A stretch of DNA of 57,714 bases from Emticicia aquatilis (GCF_014644295.1 NZ_BMKK01000019.1:1-57714); one strand, 5' to 3'; counted from the first letter of the stretch, positions 9,048 through 18,754 are shown. Translations and numbers: made by a program. Notes: a model not told the origin generated them from the letters alone.

Positions 9048-9084
9048 AACTTTAAGATAACCTACTCTTTTTTTCAACTACCCT

Positions 9085-9092
9085 TATCTTTG
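9085..9092 (+). promoter_or_regulatory. Putative -7 box for the PspA-TerD operon
   Basis: TATCTTTG matches TAnnTTTG in the 203-bp gap before the PspA-like gene; the leader would be about 150 nt. Confidence 0.35.
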
Positions 9093-9250
9093 CTGGCTGT
9101 GTTCCTACAAACCTGATTTTTGTAAAATCTAAAAAAAGTTCCTCACTATTGTTTCCTTGGGTCATCCTTATTTTTACCCAATCATCAATTTCTCACTTGG
9201 TCGGTCATTCAAAACTCCCATACATTTGATGCAACAAAACGCAACAAATT

Positions 9251-10048
9251 ATGTGGACATCTATCCTCAAAAGAATCTTAAATATCAGTAAAGCACAAGC
9301 ACATTCGGCACTCGATTCTATCGAAGACCCAGTGCAAATGATGCAATTGGCTGTAGCTGAGTTAGAAGCCTCAATCGTCAAATTATCGAAAGCTGTGGCC
9401 GTAACGATGGCCAATCAGAAAAAGTTACAAAAAGACCATGAACAATTTAAACTCGAAGCTATTTCGTGGTATCAGAAAGCAGCTTTGGCTATGCAAAACG
9501 GTAATGAAGATTTAGCAAAAAAAGCACTGACACAAAAAACATTGGCCGAGAAAAAGGAGGTTGAATATGGACTTTTGGCCAAAAATTCACAAAAAATGGT
9601 TGAGCAACTCAATGCTCAATTAGATGAGTTTAAGCTAAAACTCGAAGAAACTACCACCAAGCAGAAGATTTATGCTGCACGAGCCGAAACCGCCAAAGCA
9701 CAAAAACAAATTGCGGAATCGCTCGGTGGACTTAATGCAAGTGCATTGGCTAATCTCGAAAAGTATGAAGATAGAATCAATCATTTATCAGCCGAAGCTG
9801 AGAGTATTTCGACAATGAATTCAGCAAAAAACAATCTGAATCGAGAGTTCCGAGAAATCGAAACGGAGCTAAATGTTCAGTCAGATTTTGAGCAATTAAA
9901 AGCACAACTGGAACAAAAATCTATAACCGAAAAGCCACTCAATTTAGAGACAATCGAAGTAAAGTTTAAAGAAATGCAGTCGAAAACACCGCAAATCGAA
10001 CAAAAACAAGACTTAAATAAATTATTAAACGAATTTTTCAAACAGTAA
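9251..10048 (+). CDS. PspA/IM30 family envelope-stress protein
   Basis: 265 residues, almost entirely helical. The start MWTSILKRILNISKAQAHSALDSIEDPVQMM matches the amphipathic helix and helix 1 of PspA/Vipp1 (IM30) proteins, which bind and protect the cytoplasmic membrane. A long coiled coil follows (about 30-190). The C-terminal part is Gln/Glu-rich and longer than in E. coli PspA (222 residues). It is followed after 5 bp by two TerD-family genes, so it is probably one stress operon. Confidence 0.88.
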   Translation: MWTSILKRILNISKAQAHSALDSIEDPVQMMQLAVAELEASIVKLSKAVAVTMANQKKLQKDHEQFKLEAISWYQKAALAMQNGNEDLAKKALTQKTLAEKKEVEYGLLAKNSQKMVEQLNAQLDEFKLKLEETTTKQKIYAARAETAKAQKQIAESLGGLNASALANLEKYEDRINHLSAEAESISTMNSAKNNLNREFREIETELNVQSDFEQLKAQLEQKSITEKPLNLETIEVKFKEMQSKTPQIEQKQDLNKLLNEFFKQ

Positions 10049-10053
10049 AAGCT

Positions 10054-10611
10054 ATGTCTATTAACTTAAAAAAGGGAGGTTCGATTAACCTCAGCAAAGA
10101 AATGACCAAACTCAACAAAGTAATGATTGGTTTGGGTTGGGAAAAAACAAACATGAATATCGACCTTGATGCTTCGGTCTTCATTTTAAGTGGCAATCAA
10201 AAACTCATTGCCGATGATTATTTTGTGTTTTATAATAACCTAAAATCTCCCGATGGAGCTATTCAACATACTGGAGATAATCGCACAGGTGCAGCCGAAG
10301 ATGACGATGAAATCATTTTGGCAAACCTCGAAACTATTTCACCAAACGCTCAGGAGCTGGCTATTTGTGTTTCGATTCATGATGCCGTCAACCGTGGTCA
10401 TAATTTTGGCTTACTCAAAGACGCCTACATTCGCATCGTTGATGTTGATTCTAAAAAAGAAATCACCAAATACGATTTAGATATTTCGCATGCCTTTGAT
10501 AACGCCGTTGTCTTTGCACAGGTCAGAAGGTCGGGTAATGAATGGCATTTTTCGGCCAACTCGCAAGGCTCGATTGCGGAATTGCAGGGTTTGGTTGATA
10601 TGTATGCTTAA
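10054..10611 (+). CDS. TerD-family stress protein 1
   Basis: 185 residues, the normal TerD length. It begins with the typical lines SINLKKGGSINLSK and VMIGLGWE, then the calcium-binding signature DLDASVFIL and GDNRTGAAEDDDE, and ends AQVRRSGNEWHF. TerD proteins are linked to tellurite, phage and envelope stress and bind calcium; their biochemical role is not settled. It lies 5 bp after the PspA homolog and 12 bp before a second TerD paralog. Confidence 0.93.
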   Translation: MSINLKKGGSINLSKEMTKLNKVMIGLGWEKTNMNIDLDASVFILSGNQKLIADDYFVFYNNLKSPDGAIQHTGDNRTGAAEDDDEIILANLETISPNAQELAICVSIHDAVNRGHNFGLLKDAYIRIVDVDSKKEITKYDLDISHAFDNAVVFAQVRRSGNEWHFSANSQGSIAELQGLVDMYA

Positions 10612-10623
10612 AAAATTTACACA

Positions 10624-11229
10624 ATGATAAATCTAACAAAAAACGCAAGAATATCGCTCGAAAAAAATGGAATCGAGCTAAAAGAAATAACCGTTGGCCT
10701 CGACTGGGGAAGTATCAAACAAAAAAGCTTCTTTGGGTTACTGAATACTCAAGAAGCCGTTGATTTAGATGGAAGTGTGACGCTTTTCGATAAATTTATG
10801 AACGAAATCGAAACGGTTTATTATGGAAATCTAAAATCGAAAGATGGAACAATCAGACACAGCGGTGATGACCGAATCGGCGATTCGTCGGCAGATAATA
10901 AAGACAATGAAGTGATTAGTATTAATCTTGAGCGAATTTCAAATGATGTAGATAGTATTTATTTCTACCTAAATTCATACAAACAGCAAGATTTTGCTAC
11001 CATTCCGTACGCAAAAATCAGAATCATTGAGGGCAAGCACCACAACCCGCAACAAATTTTTGCATCTTTCAATTTATCAACGGAGGACTCTTATCAAGGC
11101 TACGTTTCGATGCTGATGGCGAAACTCAAACGTGTAGGCACACGTTGGGAATTTACGGCACTGGGAGAACCAGTTTCAGCCAAAGACATTGCCGAAACCA
11201 TCAGATTGATAAAACACAGTTATGCCTAA
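10624..11229 (+). CDS. TerD-family stress protein 2
   Basis: 201 residues, a divergent paralog of the previous gene: LTKNARISLEKNGIELKEIT, VGLDWGS, AVDLDGSVTLFDK, HSGDDRIGDSSADNKDNE. The acidic calcium-site residues are kept. The insertion KQKSFFGLLNTQEA near the start separates it from paralog 1. It is the last gene of the PspA-TerD-TerD operon, closed by the palindrome at 11245-11268. Confidence 0.9.
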   Translation: MINLTKNARISLEKNGIELKEITVGLDWGSIKQKSFFGLLNTQEAVDLDGSVTLFDKFMNEIETVYYGNLKSKDGTIRHSGDDRIGDSSADNKDNEVISINLERISNDVDSIYFYLNSYKQQDFATIPYAKIRIIEGKHHNPQQIFASFNLSTEDSYQGYVSMLMAKLKRVGTRWEFTALGEPVSAKDIAETIRLIKHSYA

Positions 11230-11244
11230 GGTTGTATAAAGAGT

Positions 11245-11268
11245 AGAGCCGTTGCATGCAACGGCTCT
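11245..11268. terminator. Perfect 24-bp palindrome between converging genes
   Basis: A perfect dyad with half-site AGAGCCGTTGCA lies 15 bp after the TerD stop and 22 bp before the end of the converging PolX-like gene, so it may terminate both. The same half-site is found at 2662-2692. Confidence 0.65.
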
Positions 11269-11290
11269 GCGTCTCAACGTCTCTATATTT

Positions 11291-13000
11291 CTATTTTTTC
11301 CTTCTTCCTAAATATTCTTCTATTTCAACCAAACTCAAAGCATTGAAGGTCATATTTTTGGTTAAACCGCCTTTTCGGGCAGCTGCCACACCGTAGTGCA
11401 TATCGTGGTAGCCTTGCATTTCATGAGCATCGGGATTGATACTTAGCATTACGTTTCGGTCAAGGGCATATTCAATCCAACGCCAATCGAGGTCAAGTCT
11501 GTACGGACTGGCATTAATTTCTATTACTACTCCGTTGGCAGCACAACAATCAATAACTTCCTTATAATCAATTGGGTAGCCCTGTCGAGAAAGTAATAAA
11601 CGACCCGTTGGATGCCCCAAAATTGTCGTATAAGGATTTTCGATAGCACGTACCAAACGCTCAGTTGCACGAGCTTGATTCATCGTAAGGTTCGAGTGAA
11701 CCGATGCAACGATATAATCAAAACTCGCCAAAACTTCATCAGGATAATCCAACAAGCCATCACCCAAAATATCAGATTCGATTCCTTTCAAAATCTTGAA
11801 TGGGCGGTCAACCGATAACTTTTTATTCAACTGTTCAATTTCGGCGTGTTGCTGTTGTACTTTCGTAATCAACAAACCACTGGCATAGGTGGCAGACTGC
11901 GAGTGGTCGGCAATACCCAAATATTCGAAACCTAATTCCTTGCAATAAGTGGCCATTTGTTCGAGTGAATGTTGACCATCTGAGTAAGTAGAGTGATTGT
12001 GCAGAATACCTTTTAGGCTATCCCACGTTACTAAATCTTCGTTCTTGTTTTTCTTTATCCAATCAAACTCATTCACGCCCTCACGCATTTCTGGAATGAT
12101 GTACGGCACTCCGAATTTTTCATAAATGGCAGTTTCGGCCGATTCTTGAGTCAGACCATCGGTCAGACTTGTGGAAAGTCCTACACTGAGCAGTGAAACG
12201 CCACTTTCGTTACGGTGTTTCAGATGGTTTTCGTTGGCTGTATAAACAAACTGTTTGTTAAGTAATTCATTCTCAGCAACATAACGAATTTCAACATTAA
12301 TCTTATTTTCCAAAAACTTCCCACGCCACACAAACGGAGAAGAAGTTTTCTCATCTTTTATAAAACCTTCGGCCGTGAAATCGGGTAAAGAATCGGTATA
12401 AGTTGCCAGAAAAGTCAATGTATCAACGGTTTCTGATTTTCGGCGGATTTGCCCCGAAATTTCTACTTTATTGAAACTTTTCTTGAGTTCTTCCAAAATG
12501 ATTTCTGCCAGAATAGCGGCCTTATCCATTCTCAGCTTTCCTGCTTGACTTTGAATAAACTTCAACGATTCAAGAATCGATTCTTGCGTTTTTCCACCAA
12601 AACCTTTTACTTTCGATATACTGCCGTTTTCGCAAGCAATCTGCAATTCGTTGAGGTTGTCAATGCCCAATTCATTCCACAAAACTTTGATTTTCTTTGC
12701 TCCCAAGCCTTTAATCTTAAACATTTCGATAACACCTTCGGGAGTTTTGGTCAGTAAATCCTGTAAGTCTCTGAGCTGACCTGTACTAACCATTTCTAAA
12801 ATTTTACCCGCCATCATTTTTCCAACTCCTTGAATTTGAGTCAGTTGCGTAAAATCAAGCTGCGATAATTCGCCTACATACTTATCCAAATTATAGGCGG
12901 CATTAGTATATGTTTTTATTCTAAACTCGTCTTCGTTGTGGAGTTCGAGTAGTTTTGCAGTGAGTTCGATAGTATCAACAATATCAGAGTTAGACATCAT
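11291..13000 (-). CDS. polX: PolX-family protein: HhH DNA-binding plus PHP phosphoesterase, decayed polymerase site
   Basis: 569 residues, the size of bacterial PolX. N-terminal helix-hairpin-helix motifs (IQGVGKMMAGKI, IKGLGAKKI, VKGFGGKTQ) occupy about residues 50-145; a polymerase-beta-like nucleotidyltransferase region spans about 155-300; a C-terminal PHP domain covers about 335-565. The PHP metal ligands are intact: LHNHSTYSDG, GIADHS, ESDI, VASVHS, LGHPTG, NPDAHE. In the polymerase core, the catalytic GDLD of PolX is replaced by DTLT (residues 193-196), and the third Asp region reads VEIR instead of VDLR. It therefore probably keeps 3'-5' exonuclease or phosphoesterase activity but not DNA synthesis. 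It is transcribed downstream of the TonB receptor, separated by a terminator. Confidence 0.9.
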   Translation of the reverse strand: MMSNSDIVDTIELTAKLLELHNEDEFRIKTYTNAAYNLDKYVGELSQLDFTQLTQIQGVGKMMAGKILEMVSTGQLRDLQDLLTKTPEGVIEMFKIKGLGAKKIKVLWNELGIDNLNELQIACENGSISKVKGFGGKTQESILESLKFIQSQAGKLRMDKAAILAEIILEELKKSFNKVEISGQIRRKSETVDTLTFLATYTDSLPDFTAEGFIKDEKTSSPFVWRGKFLENKINVEIRYVAENELLNKQFVYTANENHLKHRNESGVSLLSVGLSTSLTDGLTQESAETAIYEKFGVPYIIPEMREGVNEFDWIKKNKNEDLVTWDSLKGILHNHSTYSDGQHSLEQMATYCKELGFEYLGIADHSQSATYASGLLITKVQQQHAEIEQLNKKLSVDRPFKILKGIESDILGDGLLDYPDEVLASFDYIVASVHSNLTMNQARATERLVRAIENPYTTILGHPTGRLLLSRQGYPIDYKEVIDCCAANGVVIEINASPYRLDLDWRWIEYALDRNVMLSINPDAHEMQGYHDMHYGVAAARKGGLTKNMTFNALSLVEIEEYLGRRKK

Positions 13001-13075
13001 AGTTTTTTCTTAATTTTTGTGCAAATTACGGCAAATTCGGGTCAAATAAAACGACTTGAAGAGCAAAACACAATA

Positions 13076-13109
13076 AAAAAACTGTAAGGCTTTTTACCCT
13101 ACAGTTTTT
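13076..13109 (-). terminator. Terminator of the TonB-dependent receptor gene
   Basis: Inverted repeat AAAACTGTA / TACAGTTTT with A/T tracts on both sides, between the receptor stop (13131) and the PolX start (13000). Confidence 0.65.
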
Positions 13110-13130
13110 ATTATCAAACCATCATTTATT

Positions 13131-15557
13131 TCAAAAGAAATTGAGATACATTTCAAGACCCACATAGGTTGGGCGGCTCCACGAAATCTGATTGCCCCAC
13201 TCATACTCAAATCCATGCTGAATATAACGAGTGTTAGTCAGATTTTTGCCCCACAAAGCAATACTCCATTTGCCATTTTTAGGCATAATTCCTGCACGGG
13301 CATTCACAATAGTCGCAGCTTTACGAGCAATTACTTCATAATTACTTATATCGTTGTAGGCTTTCCCCGTATAATTGATGTTTGCCCCCAAAACCAATCT
13401 ATATTTATCGCCTAAATCAACATTATATTGTGGTGCAACCGAAAACGTAGCATTCGGTGCTTTCAATAGTTTGTTGCCCGAATAATCATCTTCGCCAAAC
13501 ATAAATTCACGATAACGCATACCAACTACCCCACCCGAAATATCCAAACGGAGTCTTTTATACATAATATTAAACTCAAGTTCGGCACCAAATCCACTTG
13601 TGCGAGCGGCATTAGCCACTTCAATTTTATAACCTTGGTCAAGAATTTCTTGTTTATTTTTATAATCAACGTAGAAAATAGCTCCATTCAGACGAGTACG
13701 TTCGTTGAATTTAGACTTGAAACCAAACTCATACGAATTTACATACTCTGGTTTAAAAACTAAACTTGCACCTGTTTCATCGCCCGAAACACTCGTATTG
13801 AAACCAGCTCCTTTGAAGCCTCTCGAATATTTCAGATAAGCCATCGCAAAAGGATTTACCTCATAGTTTAAACTGGCTTCTCCTGAGAGTACGTTATCTA
13901 TCGTACTGGTTTCGTAAGGGTCTGATTTCGACCCCAACTCTACTGCATAATAATCAATTGCACCCACAGGTTTTCCTTTATCCATAAAATAGGTCAAAGG
14001 CTGATAATAAGACAGTTTTTTGTTTTCGGCCGTAAAACGTAGGCCTATGTTTGCGGTTAGCTTACTTGTTACCTTATAGCCTCCAGATAAAAACATGGCA
14101 ATACTTTGCGATGAAATTTTACTATTAGTTGTAGCCGTTTCGACATAATCATTATAACGACCAAACTTTTTCTCCATCAATTTTTCAGCTAATGGCAAAA
14201 AGTCTTTTGTCAAAGAAAAAGTGTCTTTGCCACTCACTTGTTCGTTCAGAAAATAAAGGCCTCCTACATATGTAAGCTTTTGGTCACGAGGCGAACTCAC
14301 TCTGATTTCTTGACTGAAATTTTGTAATTTTTGGTTACGTCCCCAACTCGAAACACTCAACTTCGTGAGGTCGTTATCTCCCAAATAAAAATCATCTGAA
14401 TTATTATAGGCAGTAATTGATGTAAGCGTACGCCCTTGTTTCAAGTCAAACTCAGCTTTTACCGAACCACCAAATTGCTGACGCTCAAATGTATTCGGCA
14501 CATCGCTTGTAGTTGATTTATAAGTATCGGCAGGAATTCCAAGAGGGTTTCCGTCTTCTGTTGAACCATAAACAAAAGTATTTTCTCCTTTTACATCTTG
14601 TCCGTAATAGAAACGAGCAGTGACACGAGTTTTGTCATTTGGTTTGTAGTAAAGCGAGCCTCTTCCACCACCAAAAATAGTTTTGTTGTATCCATTACTT
14701 ACCGAATTGAGGTCGGTAATATAACCATTCCGATGTGTAAATGCCCCAGTTAGGCGAAGAGCCAATTTATTCTTGATTAACTCAGTGTTGTATTTTCCCC
14801 GAAACTGAGCAAACCCATAGTTCCCAAAATTGACTTCTACTTGCCCATTATTAGCAAATTCGGGCGTTTCAGAAATTACATTGACAACACCACCGACGGT
14901 GTTTTTGCCGAAAAGAGTACCTTGAGGCCCACGAAGAACTTCTACCCTTGCGATGTCGAAAAGAGTTGAGTTAAAACCAAACCCACGAGAAAAATATACA
15001 TCATCAATATAAAGAGCAACTGTTGATTCAAAACCGACGTTATCAAAATTTGAAGCTAATCCTCGAATCGAAAACGTTGGTTGTGATGCCACCCACGAAT
15101 CGGTCATCATATTGGGTATGTTATTGAGAGCTTCGATGGTGCTATAAACACTTCGACGCTCAATATCACTCGACGAAACTACCGATGCTGCAACGGGTAC
15201 TTTTTGCAAAAACTCCTCTACCCTACGAGCCGAAACTACCACATCGGGTAATTGCAAATCATTGCTGACCATCTGAAAATCGTATTGAGTATTCACTCCA
15301 GTAACCTTAACTGTTTTATGAATATCCTTAAAACCAATGAATTTAACTTCAATATTCAGTTCGCCTAAATTATTAGGTACTCGAAGCTCGTATTGGCCTT
15401 TCAAATCAGTAATCGTTCCTCTGCTTGTTCCTTTTATTTCAACGGCTGCCCCAACCAAAGGTTCTCCGTTTTCGGCTCTTGTAACTTTACCTTTCAATTT
15501 ATTTTGAGCAAAAACCAGCGACGGAAGTAATAATAAAAAGTATATATATCGTTTCAT
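13131..15557 (-). CDS. TonB-dependent outer-membrane receptor
   Basis: About 808 residues from MKRYIYFLLLLPSLVFAQ (15557); an in-frame Met three codons upstream is possible. The mature N-terminus is a CarboxypepD-reg-like domain (KGKVTRAENGEPLVGAAVEI), then a plug (VVVSARRVEEFLQKVPVAASV, FDIARVEVLRGPQGTLFGKN) and a 22-strand-type barrel ending in an aromatic residue (MYLNFF). No SusD gene is adjacent, so this looks like a siderophore, cobalamin or small-molecule receptor rather than a glycan-uptake SusC pair. The cargo is unknown. It ends at its own terminator. Confidence 0.93.
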   Translation of the reverse strand: MKRYIYFLLLLPSLVFAQNKLKGKVTRAENGEPLVGAAVEIKGTSRGTITDLKGQYELRVPNNLGELNIEVKFIGFKDIHKTVKVTGVNTQYDFQMVSNDLQLPDVVVSARRVEEFLQKVPVAASVVSSSDIERRSVYSTIEALNNIPNMMTDSWVASQPTFSIRGLASNFDNVGFESTVALYIDDVYFSRGFGFNSTLFDIARVEVLRGPQGTLFGKNTVGGVVNVISETPEFANNGQVEVNFGNYGFAQFRGKYNTELIKNKLALRLTGAFTHRNGYITDLNSVSNGYNKTIFGGGRGSLYYKPNDKTRVTARFYYGQDVKGENTFVYGSTEDGNPLGIPADTYKSTTSDVPNTFERQQFGGSVKAEFDLKQGRTLTSITAYNNSDDFYLGDNDLTKLSVSSWGRNQKLQNFSQEIRVSSPRDQKLTYVGGLYFLNEQVSGKDTFSLTKDFLPLAEKLMEKKFGRYNDYVETATTNSKISSQSIAMFLSGGYKVTSKLTANIGLRFTAENKKLSYYQPLTYFMDKGKPVGAIDYYAVELGSKSDPYETSTIDNVLSGEASLNYEVNPFAMAYLKYSRGFKGAGFNTSVSGDETGASLVFKPEYVNSYEFGFKSKFNERTRLNGAIFYVDYKNKQEILDQGYKIEVANAARTSGFGAELEFNIMYKRLRLDISGGVVGMRYREFMFGEDDYSGNKLLKAPNATFSVAPQYNVDLGDKYRLVLGANINYTGKAYNDISNYEVIARKAATIVNARAGIMPKNGKWSIALWGKNLTNTRYIQHGFEYEWGNQISWSRPTYVGLEMYLNFF

Positions 15558-15633
15558 AAGTAGCACTATTAGCGTAATTGAGCAGTTTTAATTTCACTCT
15601 TGGCCGACAACACGACCGTTTATTTACAATAAT

Positions 15634-16389
15634 CTATTTGCTTGATTTCAGGCCACTTTCCAATAAACGAATAGCCTTCTTTTGATACAATTCTACTTTA
15701 TCTGGGTCGTTTTGAGGAGCAAAAGGCTTATTACTGAATCGTACTTTCTCCATGAGATTAGTTGAGATATACGCTAATGTGCGGTTTTTATCATATTTAT
15801 GCGGTTGAAACTTAACCGTTATTTCTAATAAGATATCAATGGTTTTATCAAATACCCACCATGCTTCTGTATCACCATCGAACGCTTTTGTTATTTTATA
15901 ACTATTATCATCTTTTTCATCATACTTAAAGCCCAAAGCAGCATCGCCTAATTTTCCGATATATTTCAACTTAACATCATCTATTGGGGCATCATAGATA
16001 CGACTGATTGCGGGATTTGCTAAAATCTCTTTTTCATAATTCAACTCCAAACCTTTACTCTCAGAAGCACTCAAATCATTCGATAGTTTTTGTATTTTAC
16101 TGTAATTAATGATATTTTCTTCTTGCAGTTTTTTATTATCGGTAGAAACTCGCTGTACATACAAAGCCATGTTTTTATTGGAGGCAAGCTCAGTGTTTAA
16201 CGAATCTCTAACGTTTGAAACAATCGTGATGAGTTTCTTTTGGTATTCGTGAAGATTTTTATTTTCGGCCTTTAGTTGCTTATTGACTTGATTACTATGA
16301 ATGAGCTTTCGTTTTAAGGAAGTAAGCGACTGAGCATTCGTCTGAATCACAATAAGCAGTAAGCATATCGAGAAGTAATGTTTTTTCAT
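15634..16389 (-). CDS. Exported coiled-coil protein of unknown function
   Basis: 251 residues. Signal peptide MKKHYFSICLLLIVIQTNAQ; residues about 25-120 form a coiled coil rich in Lys, Asn, Glu and Leu (NKQLKAENKNLHEYQKKL); residues about 130-251 form a mixed alpha/beta domain with LKYIGKLGDAALGFKYDEKDD and EAWWVFDKTIDILLEITVKF. It lies 76 bp upstream of the receptor start on the same strand and could share its transcript. I do not recognise the family; it is probably periplasmic. Confidence 0.7.
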   Translation of the reverse strand: MKKHYFSICLLLIVIQTNAQSLTSLKRKLIHSNQVNKQLKAENKNLHEYQKKLITIVSNVRDSLNTELASNKNMALYVQRVSTDNKKLQEENIINYSKIQKLSNDLSASESKGLELNYEKEILANPAISRIYDAPIDDVKLKYIGKLGDAALGFKYDEKDDNSYKITKAFDGDTEAWWVFDKTIDILLEITVKFQPHKYDKNRTLAYISTNLMEKVRFSNKPFAPQNDPDKVELYQKKAIRLLESGLKSSK

Positions 16390-16770
16390 GAGACTTATTT
16401 TAATGAATTAGGAATGTTATTTGGTTGCGTTTATTAAAGATTAAAGCAAAATAGCTATTAAATCATTCTTTCAAGCAGTACTTTTCACAGTAAATCTCTT
16501 TCTCAAATGTTTTTATAGATACTTTATAATCAACAGTTTAAAACTACAATTTTTTTAGGAATATATAAATAAAATAGAACCTTAATTTCTTTAGATTCTA
16601 TTTTGTATCTATGATTACCCCAATAATTTTCACAATTAAACACATACTATAAAACACTCATAATCAACAATTTAAGATTCATCAAAAGTACATTTAACGA
16701 CTTTAAGCACATAAAAAAACTCGTACAAGCAAAGCTTCCACGAGTTTTTCACGAAATAATAAATCGAATA
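16390..16770. other. 381-bp AT-rich gap with a terminator
   Basis: A hairpin with arms AAAAACTCGT (16715-16724) and ACGAGTTTTT (16740-16749) lies 22 bp beyond the mdh stop and is its likely terminator. The rest is AT-rich and should contain the promoter of the gene ending at 15634; I see no gene in it. Confidence 0.6.
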
Positions 16771-17709
16771 TTACAACGTCGCTAATACATTATTCATATT
16801 TCTAACTGCATCAGCCGATTTTGCAAACGCAGCTTGTTCTTCTTGGTTCAAACGGATGTTGATGATTTTCTCCCAACCGTTACGGCCAATTACTACTGGC
16901 ACACCCATACAGATGTCTTTTTGACCGTACTCACCATTTAAGTAAACACTTGAAGGAATTACTTTTTTCTCGTCACGCACGATAGCCTCAACAACCGCAC
17001 ATGATGCGATACCTGGAGCATACCAAGCCGAAGTACCCAACAAGCCTGTAAGAGTAGCACCACCAACCATTGTGTCAGCAGCAACTTTCTCCAATACTTC
17101 TTTTGATAAGAAACGGCTTACTGGAATACTGTTTACAGTAGCCAAACGAGTCAATGGAATCATTGTAGTATCGCCGTGTCCACCGATTACTTGTCCGTGA
17201 ATATCGCTTTGAGCAAAACCAGTTGCTTGAGATAAATAATAACGGAAACGTGATGAATCCAAAGAACCACCCATACCAATGATACGTTTTTTGTTTACGC
17301 CCATTTCTTGAGCTACTTGATACGCCAAGTAAGTCATTGTATCCATTGGGTTAGAAACAATCAATAAAATCGCTTTTGGTGAGTGAGTCAAGATTTTTGT
17401 AACTACATCTCTTACGATACCAGCGTTGATACCAATCAACTCTTCACGAGTCATACCTGGCTTACGTGGTAAACCTGAAGTAATTACTACTACATCAGAT
17501 TTTGCAGTTTTTGTATAATCATTTGTCGAACCGATGATAGTTGTATCGAAGCCCTCTAATGAAGCTGTTTGCATCAAGTCCATTGCTTTTCCCTCAGCAA
17601 CACCTTGCTTAATATCGAGCAATACAACTTCATCTACGATTTGCTTGCGAGCAATGTTGTCGGCAGTGGTTGCACCAACCGCACCTGCACCTACTACTGT
17701 TACTTTCAT
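16771..17709 (-). CDS. mdh: Malate dehydrogenase (NAD)
   Basis: 312 residues; oxidises malate to oxaloacetate in the TCA cycle. It has the Rossmann motif VVGAGAVGATTA followed by an Asp (LLDI) that favours NAD, the substrate-loop arginines in SGLPRKPGMTREEL, NPMDTMTYLA, and the catalytic histidine in GQVIGGHGDTTMIPL. It is of the LDH-like MDH type found in Bacteroidota and alphaproteobacteria. It is monocistronic and followed by a strong terminator. Confidence 0.96.
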   Translation of the reverse strand: MKVTVVGAGAVGATTADNIARKQIVDEVVLLDIKQGVAEGKAMDLMQTASLEGFDTTIIGSTNDYTKTAKSDVVVITSGLPRKPGMTREELIGINAGIVRDVVTKILTHSPKAILLIVSNPMDTMTYLAYQVAQEMGVNKKRIIGMGGSLDSSRFRYYLSQATGFAQSDIHGQVIGGHGDTTMIPLTRLATVNSIPVSRFLSKEVLEKVAADTMVGGATLTGLLGTSAWYAPGIASCAVVEAIVRDEKKVIPSSVYLNGEYGQKDICMGVPVVIGRNGWEKIINIRLNQEEQAAFAKSADAVRNMNNVLATL

Positions 17710-18088
17710 AGTTTTTTAAGCCCCCTAACCCCCAAAGGAGGAACTTTTTATAAATTAATTCATGCCTTGGGGTTATGGATTAGACATGAAAGTTGAAGAA
17801 ATATTTAGATAAATTTATAACTTACCATGTAGCAGTTTTAGTATAAAAATCAGCAAAATGGTTTTGTTGTAAATTGGCAACAAATTTATTGGACAAAACT
17901 AATACAAAACAATGTATTTGAATGTTTTTTTTGCATTTTTTATATTTCATGGATAATTTTTATAAGTTTTTACGTTTCTATGGTATGTTTCAGAAAGTCA
18001 TTGCAGCAATGCGAGCTATTTTTGCACAGGAACTTCGAGAAACCAATTACCCAAAAATTTCTTTTACAAAGCACAATAACCTAATAAA
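17710..18088. other. 379-bp intergenic region upstream of mdh
   Basis: It begins just outside the mdh start with the C-rich motif CCCCCTAACCCCCAAAGGAGG-type sequence (17722-17742), which resembles a short repeat often seen between Bacteroidota genes. The rest is AT-rich and carries the divergent promoters of mdh and the DUF1232 gene. No gene seen. Confidence 0.5.
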
Positions 18089-18517
18089 ATGAGTACCAAA
18101 GCGAGTTCAACACAAAGTTTGCTGTCAAAAATAATCGAATCTGCCATTTATAAAAGTGCTTTGGGGAAAGCCCCTCGAATCGCAAAAAATGCAAAAAGTT
18201 TATTGAAATTATTACAAGCCGCTCTCACTAAAACCCAAGAAATGGGCGTAGGCGGAATTTTTGATGTCATCAGAGAGAAAATCACAATCATGGGTACGCT
18301 TATCAAAGCATACGCTGTGGGTGATTATCGCCAAATCGAACTCGGTAATTTACTTAAAATCATTGCCGCTTTTGTATATTTTATATCACCGATTGACATC
18401 ATTCCTGACTTCTTGCCATTTATTGGCTTGAGCGATGATGTGGCTCTATTGGTATTTATTTTTAAAAGTATTGACGATGAACTCGTAAAATTTGACCAGT
18501 GGAAAAATAAGAAATAG
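18089..18517 (+). CDS. YkvA/DUF1232 family membrane protein
   Basis: 142 residues. The C-terminal half holds the DUF1232 signature AFVYFISPIDIIPDFLPFIGLSDD, a short membrane-inserting helical pair; the N-terminal half is basic and helical. Proteins of this family are widespread, small and of unknown function. It stands alone, followed by a 237-bp gap that contains the tatA promoter. Confidence 0.88.
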   Translation: MSTKASSTQSLLSKIIESAIYKSALGKAPRIAKNAKSLLKLLQAALTKTQEMGVGGIFDVIREKITIMGTLIKAYAVGDYRQIELGNLLKIIAAFVYFISPIDIIPDFLPFIGLSDDVALLVFIFKSIDDELVKFDQWKNKK

Positions 18518-18665
18518 ACAATTAGGAGGATTGAATCGACATAAACTAAAATTCAGTTGATAATCAATCTTTTAATCATCGAAGCCTTATTTTTTACATC
18601 AAATATCGAACTCAGCCAGTCGAAAGTTTAAGACGAAATTAATTTTTTAATTTCCAATTTACTTT

Positions 18666-18673
18666 TACATTTG
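18666..18673 (+). promoter_or_regulatory. Putative tatA -7 box
   Basis: TACATTTG matches TAnnTTTG, 82 bp before the tatA start. Confidence 0.4.
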
Positions 18674-18754
18674 TAGTAGAATAAACAAAATAAAAACACT
18701 GTGGACAGTAGTCTGCGGTCTATCGACTAAAAAACACTTTAAATTAATAATATT

